NCBI GenBank assembly: GCA_046313675.1
Contig: JBKBXU010000123.1
Span: 1 to 12,406, forward strand
Source: JBKBXU01 sp046313675
GTDB lineage: Bacteria > Bacteroidota > Bacteroidia > Cytophagales > Cytophagaceae
Direction of reading: 5' to 3'
Length of the DNA: 12,406 nucleotides
Shown piece after piece: positions 1 through 7,441 of the stretch. Made by a program: the position numbers and the translations under genes. Within the stretch, counting starts at the first letter, position 1. Each line of letters begins with the position of its first letter. Below the pieces are notes generated by a model. The model did not search any database, was not told the DNA's origin, and worked only from the letters and a program-made list of their open reading frames with translations.

Positions 1-79
1 CGGTTGTAAATCTAAGAAGATCCATATTTACATAAGTTTCGGCTGGGTCTGCCGGTATATTTGATATAATCTCTGTCAT
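1..79 (-). CDS. cysN: Sulfate adenylyltransferase large (GTPase) subunit, N-terminal fragment
   Basis: Only the first 26 codons lie in the window, and the gene continues past the left edge. Reading the minus strand from the ATG at 79 gives MTEIISNIPADPAETYVNMD followed by LLRFTT. The MDLLRFTT stretch is what normally stands just before the P-loop (GSVDDGKST) of CysN. CysN is the GTPase that drives ATP sulfurylase (CysDN), which makes adenosine 5'-phosphosulfate (APS) from ATP and sulfate in the cytoplasm. The start lies 21 nt after the cysD stop, so the two are co-transcribed. The P-loop itself is outside the window, so the call rests on this short N-terminus and on the cysC-cysD context. Fusion to a CysC domain cannot be excluded, but a separate cysC upstream makes it unlikely. 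Confidence 0.85.
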   Translation of the reverse strand, partial: MTEIISNIPADPAETYVNMDLLRFTT

Positions 80-100
80 TGGAAATTTAATTTTTTGTGG

Positions 101-1003
101 TTAGAAATAACCTTGTTTTTTTCTGTCTTCCATAGCCGCTTCAGAACGCCTGTCATCAGCTCTTGTACCCCGTTCGGTTTGTCTTGCAGAGGCAACTTCA
201 GCAATAATGTCTTCAATTGAGTTTGCTGTAGATTCAACCGCACCGGTACAGGTCATATCACCTACAGTCCTGAACCTTACCACACGCTCCTCATAAAACT
301 CGCCTTTTAAAAGGGTAATATGCTCACATTTTGCCAGCAGCGTACCACCACGATTTACAATTTCACGCTTATGTGTGAAGTATATATTTGGGATATCAAT
401 GTTCTCCAGGGAAATGTATTGCCAGATATCCATTTCTGTCCAGTTACTCAAAGGGAAAACCCTGAAATGCTCTCCAACATGTTTTTTACCATTGAAGAGG
501 TTCCATAATTCCGGGCGTTGATTTTTTGGATCCCACTGTCCGAATTCATCTCTGTGAGAAAAGAACCTTTCTTTTGCACGGGCTTTTTCCTCGTCTCTTC
601 TTGCTCCACCAAAGGCTGCATCAAATTTAAATTCTTCAATACCATCCAACAGGGTAATTGTCTGAAGCCCATTCCGGCTTGGGTTTGGGCCTTTTTCCTC
701 AACCGCCCTTCCCTGATCAATAGAGTCCTGAACATTGCGCACAATGAGTCTTGCACCAACTTCATTGACCATTCTGTCCCTGAACTCAATAGTCTCAGGA
801 AAATTATGGCCAGTGTCGATATGCATCAAAGGGAAAGGGATTTTGCCGGGCCAAAAGGCTTTCTGGGCAAGTTTTACCATTACAATGGAGTCTTTCCCTC
901 CTGAAAACAATAAAACCGGTTTTTCAAATTGGGCAGCAACCTCCCGCATAATAAAGATAGCCTCGGATTCCAGTTGCTTAAGATGCGTCAAATTATAATT
1001 CAC
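101..1003 (-). CDS. cysD: Sulfate adenylyltransferase small subunit CysD
   Basis: This is the catalytic, PP-loop subunit of ATP sulfurylase, which with CysN converts ATP and sulfate to APS and pyrophosphate in the cytoplasm. At 300 residues it matches the usual length (about 300). The PP-loop signature SGGKDS is at residues 34-39, after a hydrophobic strand (PVLLF). HIDTGHNFPET at about 61-71, FGGARRDEEKARAKER at about 131-146 and the C-terminal DDRRSEAAMEDRKKQGYF are all typical of CysD. The start lies 12 nt after the cysC stop and the stop lies 21 nt before cysN, giving the order cysC-cysD-cysN. No truncation or missing residue was seen. Overlapping frames on both strands across 320-998 are shadows. 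Confidence 0.97.
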   Translation of the reverse strand: MNYNLTHLKQLESEAIFIMREVAAQFEKPVLLFSGGKDSIVMVKLAQKAFWPGKIPFPLMHIDTGHNFPETIEFRDRMVNEVGARLIVRNVQDSIDQGRAVEEKGPNPSRNGLQTITLLDGIEEFKFDAAFGGARRDEEKARAKERFFSHRDEFGQWDPKNQRPELWNLFNGKKHVGEHFRVFPLSNWTEMDIWQYISLENIDIPNIYFTHKREIVNRGGTLLAKCEHITLLKGEFYEERVVRFRTVGDMTCTGAVESTANSIEDIIAEVASARQTERGTRADDRRSEAAMEDRKKQGYF

Positions 1004-1015
1004 AGCAGTATAAAT

Positions 1016-1615
1016 TTAAGCTTTAAATTCAATTTTTTTAAGTACTTCTTCAAATAACGTTCTTCGACAGTCGTCTAGTGAACATTGATCTGTTTTTATT
1101 TCAAGAGATGGTTTTACGGGTGCTTCAAAAGGCGAATCAATACCTGTAAAATTCTTTATCTCTCCATTTCTTGCCTTCTGATAGAGGCCTTTGACATCTC
1201 TTTGCTCGCAAACTTCCAAAGGAGCATTTATATAAACCTCAAAGTAATGTTTTTCGCCTATTATATCCCTTGACATCCTGCGGATTTCTTCCGTTGGACT
1301 GATAAGGGAACATATAGTAATTACCCCGCAGTTCATAAAAAGTTTAGAGACTTCTGCCGCCCTTCGTATATTCTCTGTACGATCTTCTTCAGAAAATCCA
1401 AGGTTGTTGTTAATACCTGTTCTGAGATTATCCCCATCAAGAAGTTTTGTCAGGAAGCCTTTGTCATGCAGATCCTGCTCCAGGGCTCGCGCCAGTGTAC
1501 TTTTGCCTGAACCGGAAAGACCTACCATCCATATCACAAGGGATCTCTGCTTTAGCAATTCTTCTTTTTGCTCCCTGCTCAGGACTGTATCGAATATAGG
1601 ATGAATGTTGCTCAA
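1016..1615 (-). CDS. cysC: Adenylyl-sulfate (APS) kinase CysC
   Basis: CysC phosphorylates APS at the 3' position with ATP to give PAPS, the sulfate donor for sulfotransferases and the substrate of PAPS reductase. The 199 residues match the family length (about 200). The Walker A motif GLSGSGKST is at 32-40. LLDGDNLRTGINNNLGFS at about 58-75 is the APS-binding segment, followed by DRTENIRR. ISP at 105-107 contains the conserved serine, and KGLYQKARNGEIKNFTGID with SPFEAP (about 142-165) is the mobile lid. It is a separate kinase, not fused to CysN. It is the first gene of the minus-strand operon and is preceded by a -7-like box at 1638-1645. No PAPS reductase or sulfotransferase gene is visible, so whether the PAPS feeds cysteine synthesis or sulfation of surface polymers is open. 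Confidence 0.97.
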   Translation of the reverse strand: MSNIHPIFDTVLSREQKEELLKQRSLVIWMVGLSGSGKSTLARALEQDLHDKGFLTKLLDGDNLRTGINNNLGFSEEDRTENIRRAAEVSKLFMNCGVITICSLISPTEEIRRMSRDIIGEKHYFEVYINAPLEVCEQRDVKGLYQKARNGEIKNFTGIDSPFEAPVKPSLEIKTDQCSLDDCRRTLFEEVLKKIEFKA

Positions 1616-1637
1616 TATCTTATTCTAATAAAGTGTG

Positions 1638-1645
1638 CAAAATTA
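1638..1645 (-). promoter_or_regulatory. Putative -7 box of the cysC-cysD-cysN promoter
   Basis: On the minus strand this reads TAATTTTG followed by CAC, matching the Bacteroidota primary sigma -7 consensus TAnnTTTG. It lies 22 nt upstream of the cysC ATG, implying a short leader. No good -33 TTTG is present 19-21 nt further upstream; the nearest TTTTTG is only 13 nt away. It sits in the 110-bp divergent region shared with cysQ. Confidence 0.45.
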
Positions 1646-1686
1646 GCATTTTTTGTTGCAAAAATTAAATAATAAACAAAAATATC

Positions 1687-1694
1687 TAATTTTG
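1687..1694 (+). promoter_or_regulatory. Putative -7 box of the cysQ promoter
   Basis: The plus strand reads TAATTTTG, the same box as the one facing cysC, 31 nt before the cysQ ATG. No convincing -33 element was found at the expected distance. A short direct repeat (TTAACTAT twice, about 1700-1714) lies between the box and the start codon. The two matching boxes point outwards from a shared AT-rich spacer, so joint control of cysC and cysQ is plausible but unproven. Confidence 0.45.
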
Positions 1695-1725
1695 ATTTTT
1701 TAACTATTAACTATTTTATATTGTT

Positions 1726-2526
1726 ATGAGAAATTTGGAAAATATTGATATTGAAATAATCAAACAAATTGCAAAGGATGCAGGAAAAGCTATTCTGAAT
1801 ATCTATGTCAATGAAGATCTTTTTTCAGTAGTAGATTTTAAAGGCGATGACTCGCCTCTTACACTGGCAGATAAAGAGTCCAATGCTGTTATAGAAGAAC
1901 AATTAAAACGCCATTATCCCGATATCCCCATTTTATCAGAAGAAGGAAAAGAAACCCCCTACAATGAACGAAAAAACTGGAACCTCTTTTGGTGTGTAGA
2001 CCCCTTGGATGGTACCAAAGAATTCATTAAACGAAATGGAGAATTCACTGTCAACATTGCCCTTATTGAAAACGGCAAACCGGTATTAGGTGTTATTTTC
2101 ACTCCGGTTTCGGACGAAATGTACTATGGAGGTGCTACGATCGGCGCGTTTAAAGAAGTTTCAGGTGAAAAGAAAAAATTACAAACAAACAGAAAATCAA
2201 ACGGTTTAATAGCTGTCGGTAGTCGTTCTCATGCTTCTGAGGAAGAAACCAAAGTACTTGAAAATTTTGATGTACAAGATAAGGTTTCTATAGGAAGTTC
2301 ATTGAAGTTCTGCCTCCTTGCCGAAGGATTAGCAGATATATATTATCGGCACGGGCCTACTATGGAATGGGATACCGCCGCAGGGCAGGCTATTCTTGAA
2401 AGCAGTGGGGGGACAATGTTAAATCACGAGGGAAAACCTTTTAGCTATAACAAAGAATCCCTGCTGAATAGTAGCTTCATGTGCCTCAGCCATGAACAAC
2501 TAAACAGCTATGAAGTTAAAAAATGA
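1726..2526 (+). CDS. cysQ: 3'(2'),5'-bisphosphate nucleotidase CysQ
   Basis: CysQ hydrolyses 3'-phosphoadenosine 5'-phosphate (PAP), the toxic by-product of PAPS use, to AMP and phosphate. It is a Mg-dependent phosphatase of the inositol monophosphatase fold. In 266 residues the metal site is complete: the acidic SEEGKE at 71-76, DPLDGT at 92-97 and WDTAAG at 215-220. GSSLKFCLLAEGLADIY (190-206) is also typical. The length is close to the family norm (about 250). The ATG at 1726 follows an AT-rich leader with a -7-like box. The gene is divergent from cysC-cysD-cysN, matching its role of clearing PAP made from the PAPS produced by that operon. Its last 17 nt overlap the histidine kinase start. 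Confidence 0.95.
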   Translation: MRNLENIDIEIIKQIAKDAGKAILNIYVNEDLFSVVDFKGDDSPLTLADKESNAVIEEQLKRHYPDIPILSEEGKETPYNERKNWNLFWCVDPLDGTKEFIKRNGEFTVNIALIENGKPVLGVIFTPVSDEMYYGGATIGAFKEVSGEKKKLQTNRKSNGLIAVGSRSHASEEETKVLENFDVQDKVSIGSSLKFCLLAEGLADIYYRHGPTMEWDTAAGQAILESSGGTMLNHEGKPFSYNKESLLNSSFMCLSHEQLNSYEVKK

Positions 2527-4291
2527 GATTGCGGGAATACTTAGCCTGAAAAGCCTGGTTTTTGTCCTTGCTTGCAGCCTGATCTATTATTTTTATGTAA
2601 AAAGATCCATAACTCATCAGGTAAGAACCCATCTTGAATCCATAGCGGAACATAAGCAAAAAAATATTGAGTCCTTCCTGGACAAGCGCCTGGAAGAACT
2701 CACTCTTTTAAAAAGCCTTTCGGTAATAGAAGAGAACCTTCACTTCTACCACAGAAGTGACGAACAGACTTTTCTTCATCCTTTAAGCAATGCCATTGAA
2801 GAATACGCCCGAACCATTTCCAATGTAAAACGAATACATGTCGCTAATCTGGAAAAAACTATCATTGCATCGACGGATTCCTCCTTCATCGGCAAAAAAA
2901 AACATCAACTACAAAAAAATAAGCCTAACCCTTATTCCGGCTTCTATATCTTAAACGGAGATCCGATTTTAAAACTCTCAACCAACGTTTCCCATGCCGG
3001 TTCTGATGTTGGTTATATTACAGTAGAATATTTTGCCAGAGAACTGAAAGAAATAGCGATCGACTATTTTGGTTTGGGTGAAACAGGAGAAACTATTATT
3101 ATAACAAAAAATATAAAAGGTACACCCATCTACCTGATGCCATTGAGGTTTCACAAGCATGGGCAATATAAAAAAATCAACCTAAAGGCCGACGAAGCTT
3201 CTGAAAAAGCCATTTCAGGCCAGGAAGGTTTTTTTGATGATGTCTATGACTATAGAGGTGAACGAGTGCTGGCAATAACCAGGATCATACCAAAAATAAA
3301 TTGGGGAATTGTAATTAAACAGGATCGACGTGAAGGACTCGCAAACCTGGCCATTATTCAACAAATGAGCATGTGGCTTGCTTTAGCAGCCATAGTCATT
3401 CTGGTTATCACTTCTTTTATTTTTGCCAACTATCTGGTAAGGCCAATCACCAACCTAATAAATACAGCCGTGAGCATCAGCCAGGGAGACCTTTCCAAAA
3501 GGGTAACCATTAACCGTAAAAACGAACTGGGAATCCTGGCCAATGCCTTCAATCTCATGACGGATAAAATCACCTTAGCAAAGGATGACCTCGAACAAAA
3601 AATCAAAGCACTAAACGAATCAAATGACTCACTTAATCGCTTTGCCTATATTGTCTCCCATGACCTTAAAGCTCCCCTACACTCCATCACAGCATTATCC
3701 GATTTGTTCCTTAGTGACAAAAAAGAACATCTGGATGAAGAAGGAAAAATGATGCTGGAGATGCTTAAATTAAAATCCGACCATATGCAACAACTGATTG
3801 ATGGAATTTTACAATATTCAAGGATAGGAAATTGTGCAGGTGATGATGAATTGACAGACTTAACCAAAATAACAGAAAACGTCATCCAAAACCTCAATGA
3901 AAATAAAAACATCAAATTTATCACGGACAAACTCCCAATCCTACTGATAAACAAAACATGCATTATGCAGGTAATACAAAACCTGATCAGCAATGCTGTA
4001 AAATACATGGACAAACCCGAAGGGATAATACACATAAAGTATTTCGCAGAAGAAAAATATCATACATTTACGGTCGCAGACAATGGGCCGGGGATACCGT
4101 CAAAATACCACAATACCGTCTTTGAAATATTCAATACCGGTTCCCAGGAGAAAACTGCAGATAGCACCGGGGTAGGCTTGGCCATTGTAAAAAGAATTAT
4201 AGAATCCTATAATGGCAAAATATGGATTGAATCTACACCCGGAGAAGGAACAAGTTTTTATTTTACACTTCCGATAAATGAAAAATCTTGA
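2510..4291 (+). CDS. Membrane sensor histidine kinase (Cache-like sensor, HAMP, HisKA, HATPase_c)
   Basis: This 593-residue protein has a transmembrane helix at about 7-28, a sensor region of about 255 residues outside the membrane (about 30-283) and a second helix at about 287-309. A HAMP domain starts at VRPITNL (to about 362), followed by a coiled coil and a HisKA domain with SHDLKAP, in which the phospho-acceptor is His384. The HATPase domain has its N box at NLISNAVKY (Asn495), G1 at DNGPGIP (Asp524) and G2 at STGVGLAIV (about 552-560). The long helix HLESIAEHKQKNIESFLDKR after the first membrane segment suggests a double-Cache fold; the ligand is unknown. All catalytic boxes are intact. 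It has no receiver domain and no response regulator lies nearby, so its partner is elsewhere. The start overlaps cysQ and the end overlaps mnmD by 14 nt. Confidence 0.93.
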   Translation: MKLKNEIAGILSLKSLVFVLACSLIYYFYVKRSITHQVRTHLESIAEHKQKNIESFLDKRLEELTLLKSLSVIEENLHFYHRSDEQTFLHPLSNAIEEYARTISNVKRIHVANLEKTIIASTDSSFIGKKKHQLQKNKPNPYSGFYILNGDPILKLSTNVSHAGSDVGYITVEYFARELKEIAIDYFGLGETGETIIITKNIKGTPIYLMPLRFHKHGQYKKINLKADEASEKAISGQEGFFDDVYDYRGERVLAITRIIPKINWGIVIKQDRREGLANLAIIQQMSMWLALAAIVILVITSFIFANYLVRPITNLINTAVSISQGDLSKRVTINRKNELGILANAFNLMTDKITLAKDDLEQKIKALNESNDSLNRFAYIVSHDLKAPLHSITALSDLFLSDKKEHLDEEGKMMLEMLKLKSDHMQQLIDGILQYSRIGNCAGDDELTDLTKITENVIQNLNENKNIKFITDKLPILLINKTCIMQVIQNLISNAVKYMDKPEGIIHIKYFAEEKYHTFTVADNGPGIPSKYHNTVFEIFNTGSQEKTADSTGVGLAIVKRIIESYNGKIWIESTPGEGTSFYFTLPINEKS

Positions 4292-4949
4292 GCGAAAAAT
4301 AATCACCTCCGGTGATGGCTCCCACACATTGTTTATTCCTGAAATGAATGAAACCTATCATTCTTCCCATGGCGCATTACAGGAATCCGAACATGTTTTT
4401 ATAAAGCATGGCCTTGATTTTTTAGCAGATTCAGACCCAATTACCATACTTGAAGTTGGATTTGGCACCGGACTGAATGCTATCCTGTCTTTTAGGGCTG
4501 CTGAAATGTCCGGAAAGAAAATTTTCTACCACACGTTAGAACCCTTTCCGCTGGACATTGAGCTGGTAAAACAATTAAATTATCCTGAACTGCTTGATGA
4601 GGGACTAACAAAAACTTTTTTTAACCTTCATGAAACAGCCTGGGATGAACAATCAGAAATATCCGGGCAGTTCAGCTTTATCAAGTACAAAGCAAAATTA
4701 GAGGACCTGAATATACCTATTGAGGCAGATCTTATATTCTTTGATGCTTTTGCCCCCGGCAAACAACCGGAGATGTGGTCTCTTCAAAATCTAACTAAAA
4801 TAAAAGGCCTGATGAATCGCAGAGCTGTATTAGTTACCTATTGTGCCAGCGGCCAATTTCGACGAGACCTTAAAGAATTGGGCTTTATTGTTGAGAGCCT
4901 TCCAGGGCCTCCCGGGAAAAAGGAAATGACCAGGGCAGTTAAGGCTTAG
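4278..4949 (+). CDS. mnmD: tRNA 5-methylaminomethyl-2-thiouridine methyltransferase, stand-alone MnmD
   Basis: MnmD methylates 5-aminomethyl-2-thiouridine at the tRNA wobble position 34 to mnm5s2U, using S-adenosylmethionine. At 223 residues it matches the stand-alone form, without the FAD oxidase (MnmC1) domain of the fused enterobacterial MnmC. Visible motifs are YHSSHGALQESEHVFI (27-42), the SAM-binding ILEVGFGTGLNA (57-68), FDAFAPGKQPEMW (155-167), VTYCASGQFRRDL (186-198) and the closing LPGPPGKKEMTRA (208-220). All are characteristic of the DUF752/Methyltransf_30 family. The start lies inside the end of the kinase gene, so translation is probably coupled. Nothing suggests a functional tie between tRNA modification and the kinase beyond shared transcription. 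Confidence 0.93.
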   Translation: MKNLERKIITSGDGSHTLFIPEMNETYHSSHGALQESEHVFIKHGLDFLADSDPITILEVGFGTGLNAILSFRAAEMSGKKIFYHTLEPFPLDIELVKQLNYPELLDEGLTKTFFNLHETAWDEQSEISGQFSFIKYKAKLEDLNIPIEADLIFFDAFAPGKQPEMWSLQNLTKIKGLMNRRAVLVTYCASGQFRRDLKELGFIVESLPGPPGKKEMTRAVKA

Positions 4950-4955
4950 TTTACC

Positions 4956-5067
4956 AGAAATGAACAATTAAAAACCAAAATAACATCGCTGTTAAAAAGA
5001 CATTTGCATGAAAAAAGTCGTCTATCCCACACAGGCTATTTTCTAAGTAAAATATCTGTTCATTTCT
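4956..5067. repeat. 11-bp inverted repeat flanking the spacer before the barrel gene
   Basis: AGAAATGAACA at 4956-4966 is the exact reverse complement of TGTTCATTTCT at 5057-5067. The arms are 90 bases apart in the mnmD/barrel-gene spacer, and the right arm ends 24 bases before the -7-like box. Neither arm is followed by a T tract, so it is not a simple terminator. It could be a looping operator or chance in AT-rich DNA. Confidence 0.4.
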
Positions 5068-5091
5068 TTTCAGATTTAAAATTTTCCAACC

Positions 5092-5099
5092 TACATTTG
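5092..5099 (+). promoter_or_regulatory. Putative -7 box for the envelope operon
   Basis: TACATTTG followed by CAC matches the Bacteroidota TAnnTTTG element and lies 26 nt upstream of the ATG at 5126. The -33 region (about 5068-5072) reads TTTCA, a poor match to TTTG. It is the only good candidate in the spacer and would serve the three envelope genes that follow. Confidence 0.5.
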
Positions 5100-5125
5100 C
5101 ACAACTTAAATTTTTAACTTTTAAA

Positions 5126-5929
5126 ATGAAACATTTTGTTCTGCTTGCCTTGTTTGTTACAGGCATCACTTTTTTTGCTCAAGCCCAGATGAGCAGTAGG
5201 TTAAACGATTCAACAGCTTATCAGATCGGATCCCGACCAACAAAGGGTACAAAAGCATTGACGTTCGGTGTAGATTTTGGGAATGAATGGGTAAACCCAC
5301 TTAATTTATTCACAAGAGGAGATTTACTGACAGGAAGGTATTTCCTTACCGACAACCTGGCTATCCGTTCAGGATTCAGAATTGCCAGAGATTCAAGAAT
5401 GACTGCCGGAGATATTGATACCCTTATTACCGGAGGATCTTTATTGGCAAACCACCTTCAAAGGAGCACAAGCAGGTATATTTTTGTACCAGGTATTGAA
5501 AGACATTTTGCTTATTCCAACATTTTTGATGTGTATGCAGGTGGTGATATTTATATGGGCTTGGGAAGAGATTTTGAAAGACAGGATTATGATTATGCGG
5601 GAGGCTTTTATAACCGCTCCAGACGTTCTACTCCCGTAAGAACGGTAGGTTTCGGCGGTGTTGTCGGGGTTAACTTTTTCATCCTTGACCTGCCACTTTC
5701 CATAGGTTTTGAATATGGATGGACAGCTTTATGGAATTTTGGAGGCAGAACCCGTGTGACAGAAGAAATACGCGATGCCCTGGGAACAAGAGTACAGGAA
5801 TATTATCAACAGGAAAGAGATGCCTTTGAGAATCCGGACTCTAATTCATACAGCACGCTAAGCAGAAGATTCTCTTCCATTGACACAAATAATAACATAA
5901 GGATTCTTTTGAACCTATACTTCCGATAA
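5126..5929 (+). CDS. Predicted outer-membrane beta-barrel protein, unknown function
   Basis: No specific family was recognised. The 267-residue protein begins with a signal peptide (positive start MKH, hydrophobic stretch, cleavage about AQA|Q at residues 20-21). The rest is rich in alternating polar/hydrophobic and aromatic-glycine strands, for example LTFGVDFGNEW, DNLAIRSGFRIAR, NIFDVYAGGDIYMGLGR, TVGFGGVVGVNFFI and LPLSIGFEYGWTALWNFGG. It ends in IRILLNLYFR, a strand with aromatic residues next to the C-terminus, as in outer-membrane barrels recognised by BamA. About eight to ten strands fit this length. It is the first of three closely spaced envelope genes; the next starts 2 nt after its stop. 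Its ATG follows a -7-like box by 26 nt. A soluble secreted beta protein is the alternative. Confidence 0.75.
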   Translation: MKHFVLLALFVTGITFFAQAQMSSRLNDSTAYQIGSRPTKGTKALTFGVDFGNEWVNPLNLFTRGDLLTGRYFLTDNLAIRSGFRIARDSRMTAGDIDTLITGGSLLANHLQRSTSRYIFVPGIERHFAYSNIFDVYAGGDIYMGLGRDFERQDYDYAGGFYNRSRRSTPVRTVGFGGVVGVNFFILDLPLSIGFEYGWTALWNFGGRTRVTEEIRDALGTRVQEYYQQERDAFENPDSNSYSTLSRRFSSIDTNNNIRILLNLYFR

Positions 5930-5931
5930 TA

Positions 5932-6396
5932 ATGAAAACCCATATAATACTTTTTTCCTTATTTTTATTAACTGCTGCGACATTCTCCTCTTGCCAATCA
6001 TCGAGGGTTAGGGTTCCCGGTTCACCCATTTTTACGCAGATAAACCTGACGATGGATGACCTGGAATATATAGGAGAAATTTCCGGAACAACCAGGCAAA
6101 GCTATTTACTTGGAATTATACCCGTGGGAGGCAGAAGGTTACATCATGCAAATATCGCCATCGGCTCAACCGGAATTTTAAACTTAAACTTTCAGAATAG
6201 AGGTTTCCGAAATGCATTGTACGATGCACTTCAAACTGTACCGGATGCAGATTTTGTACTTCCGCTTACTGTACATACGACCATTGACCGAATGTTTCTG
6301 GGACGAAAAGAAACTGTAAAACTGCGGGCCAAAGCCTTCAGAATAAAGACCCATATTGCCACCGAAGAAGTGGAGGAGAAAGAAGAAGATAATTAA
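5932..6396 (+). CDS. Small lipoprotein, possibly DUF6567-like
   Basis: This 154-residue protein has a lipoprotein signal peptide (MKTHIILFSLFLLTAATFSSC) with the lipobox ending at Cys21. QSSRVRVPG follows the cysteine, with no acidic patch, so it probably stays on the periplasmic face instead of being exported to the surface. The mature part runs through a beta-rich DLEYIGEISGTT, a glycine-rich LLGIIPVGGRR, an ANIAIG helix start, ALYDALQTVPDADFVLPL and a closing KETVKLRAKAFRIKT. That order (binding-type strand, small loop, ALYDAL helix, pDAD) resembles the DUF6567/TRL-like lipoproteins seen by recall in Bacteroidota; this is a tentative match. The tail is highly acidic (EEVEEKEEDN). It starts 2 nt after the barrel gene and is surely co-transcribed with it. 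Confidence 0.75.
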   Translation: MKTHIILFSLFLLTAATFSSCQSSRVRVPGSPIFTQINLTMDDLEYIGEISGTTRQSYLLGIIPVGGRRLHHANIAIGSTGILNLNFQNRGFRNALYDALQTVPDADFVLPLTVHTTIDRMFLGRKETVKLRAKAFRIKTHIATEEVEEKEEDN

Positions 6397-6442
6397 CAAT
6401 CACGGTTAACGTTTGATCAAGCAGATCTGAATTGGTTAAAAA

Positions 6443-7258
6443 ATGTATAAAAAGCTCTTTTTCATTTTCCTTTTACCCATACTGGTATTTTGTTCCTGTA
6501 AAAAAGAAGAGGAAGAGCCTTTTATATTAAGAATTACACCGGAACACCTGGTCTTACAAGGTAAAGCGGACGAAGTCAAACAGTTTCACCTTAAAGCTTC
6601 TTCCGGAAGCCCTATAAACAGGCTTATTATCACCTCTAAGGAGGGCAATTCCTTTACAAAAACGGAACTGGACTCCATACTCATACCGGTAAGAAACTTC
6701 AATTATACGTATGAATTCAGGCTTCCCTCCTCACCGGATGATTACCAACTGACCATGGTTTTCAGGGTTTATGATGAAGCAGGCAATGAAGCGGTTGCAA
6801 GCAGGACTTTGCAAGTAAAGGGTGTAGCGGAAAAACCTTTGAAAGAATATACCGGCAATGAACTTTTCTCTGCGCAATCCGGAAAACCCGATGCCTATGA
6901 TATCCATAACCGCCTGGCATTGCATGCGAGTATATCAGACAGCAGCATAAAGGATCTTCAGGATGAAACAATTGTAGCCGGGGAAGAGCAGCTTTCTAAA
7001 AGCTGGATATCCCCTTCGGGAGGAAAATTTGTCTTGTTTGAAGGGTTTGATTATGTAAATGCTACCCGAAGCTCTGTGATCAATGCCTTTAATGCCGGAA
7101 GTAAGCTGGACAAGGTAAGCAACATCCGGGATAATTTGGTAATACTTATCAAAACGTCCAGAGGGAATGAGGAGCTTTATTCTGTAATAAAGATTGTACA
7201 GGTAATAGATTCGGAAGGCACTGAAAACGACCGCTACATTTTTAGTATGAAACAGTAG
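6443..7258 (+). CDS. Surface-type lipoprotein with Ig-like N-terminal region, unknown function
   Basis: The 271-residue protein has a short signal peptide ending in LVFCSC, with Cys19 the likely lipidated residue. KKEEEEP follows, a lysine-plus-acidic patch like the lipoprotein export signal that sends Bacteroidota lipoproteins to the cell surface. Residues about 27-128 look like one beta-sandwich (FILRITPEHLVL at the start, YQLTMVFRVYDEAGNEA at the end, as in Ig/cadherin-like folds). Residues about 135-271 form a second module with KFVLFEGFDYVNATRSSVI and a terminal IKIVQVIDSEG followed by NDRYIFSMKQ. No enzymatic motif was seen. It lies 46 nt after the previous lipoprotein on the same strand and probably ends the operon. 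I do not recognise a named family. Confidence 0.8.
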   Translation: MYKKLFFIFLLPILVFCSCKKEEEEPFILRITPEHLVLQGKADEVKQFHLKASSGSPINRLIITSKEGNSFTKTELDSILIPVRNFNYTYEFRLPSSPDDYQLTMVFRVYDEAGNEAVASRTLQVKGVAEKPLKEYTGNELFSAQSGKPDAYDIHNRLALHASISDSSIKDLQDETIVAGEEQLSKSWISPSGGKFVLFEGFDYVNATRSSVINAFNAGSKLDKVSNIRDNLVILIKTSRGNEELYSVIKIVQVIDSEGTENDRYIFSMKQ

Positions 7259-7441
7259 GGGGTAAAACAGTTTATCTAAAATTACACGGACGTAACAAAA
7301 GAGATCTCCTTAAAAAAATAAAGATTACACCAATTCTCAAGATTGACTTTTAAAAACTGAGGTCAAAATATCCGCACAAGAGATTTTTTTTAACCTGGAT
7401 TATAGTGGCTGGTATTCTTACTGTCCTTACTATAGTATTTG

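Noticed and set aside
4951..5169. A 72-codon minus-strand open frame across the mnmD/barrel-gene spacer
   Set aside because: It runs through a promoter-like spacer and overlaps the signal-peptide start of the barrel gene antisense. Its composition (many Phe, Lys, Asn, no family motif) looks like AT-rich noise.
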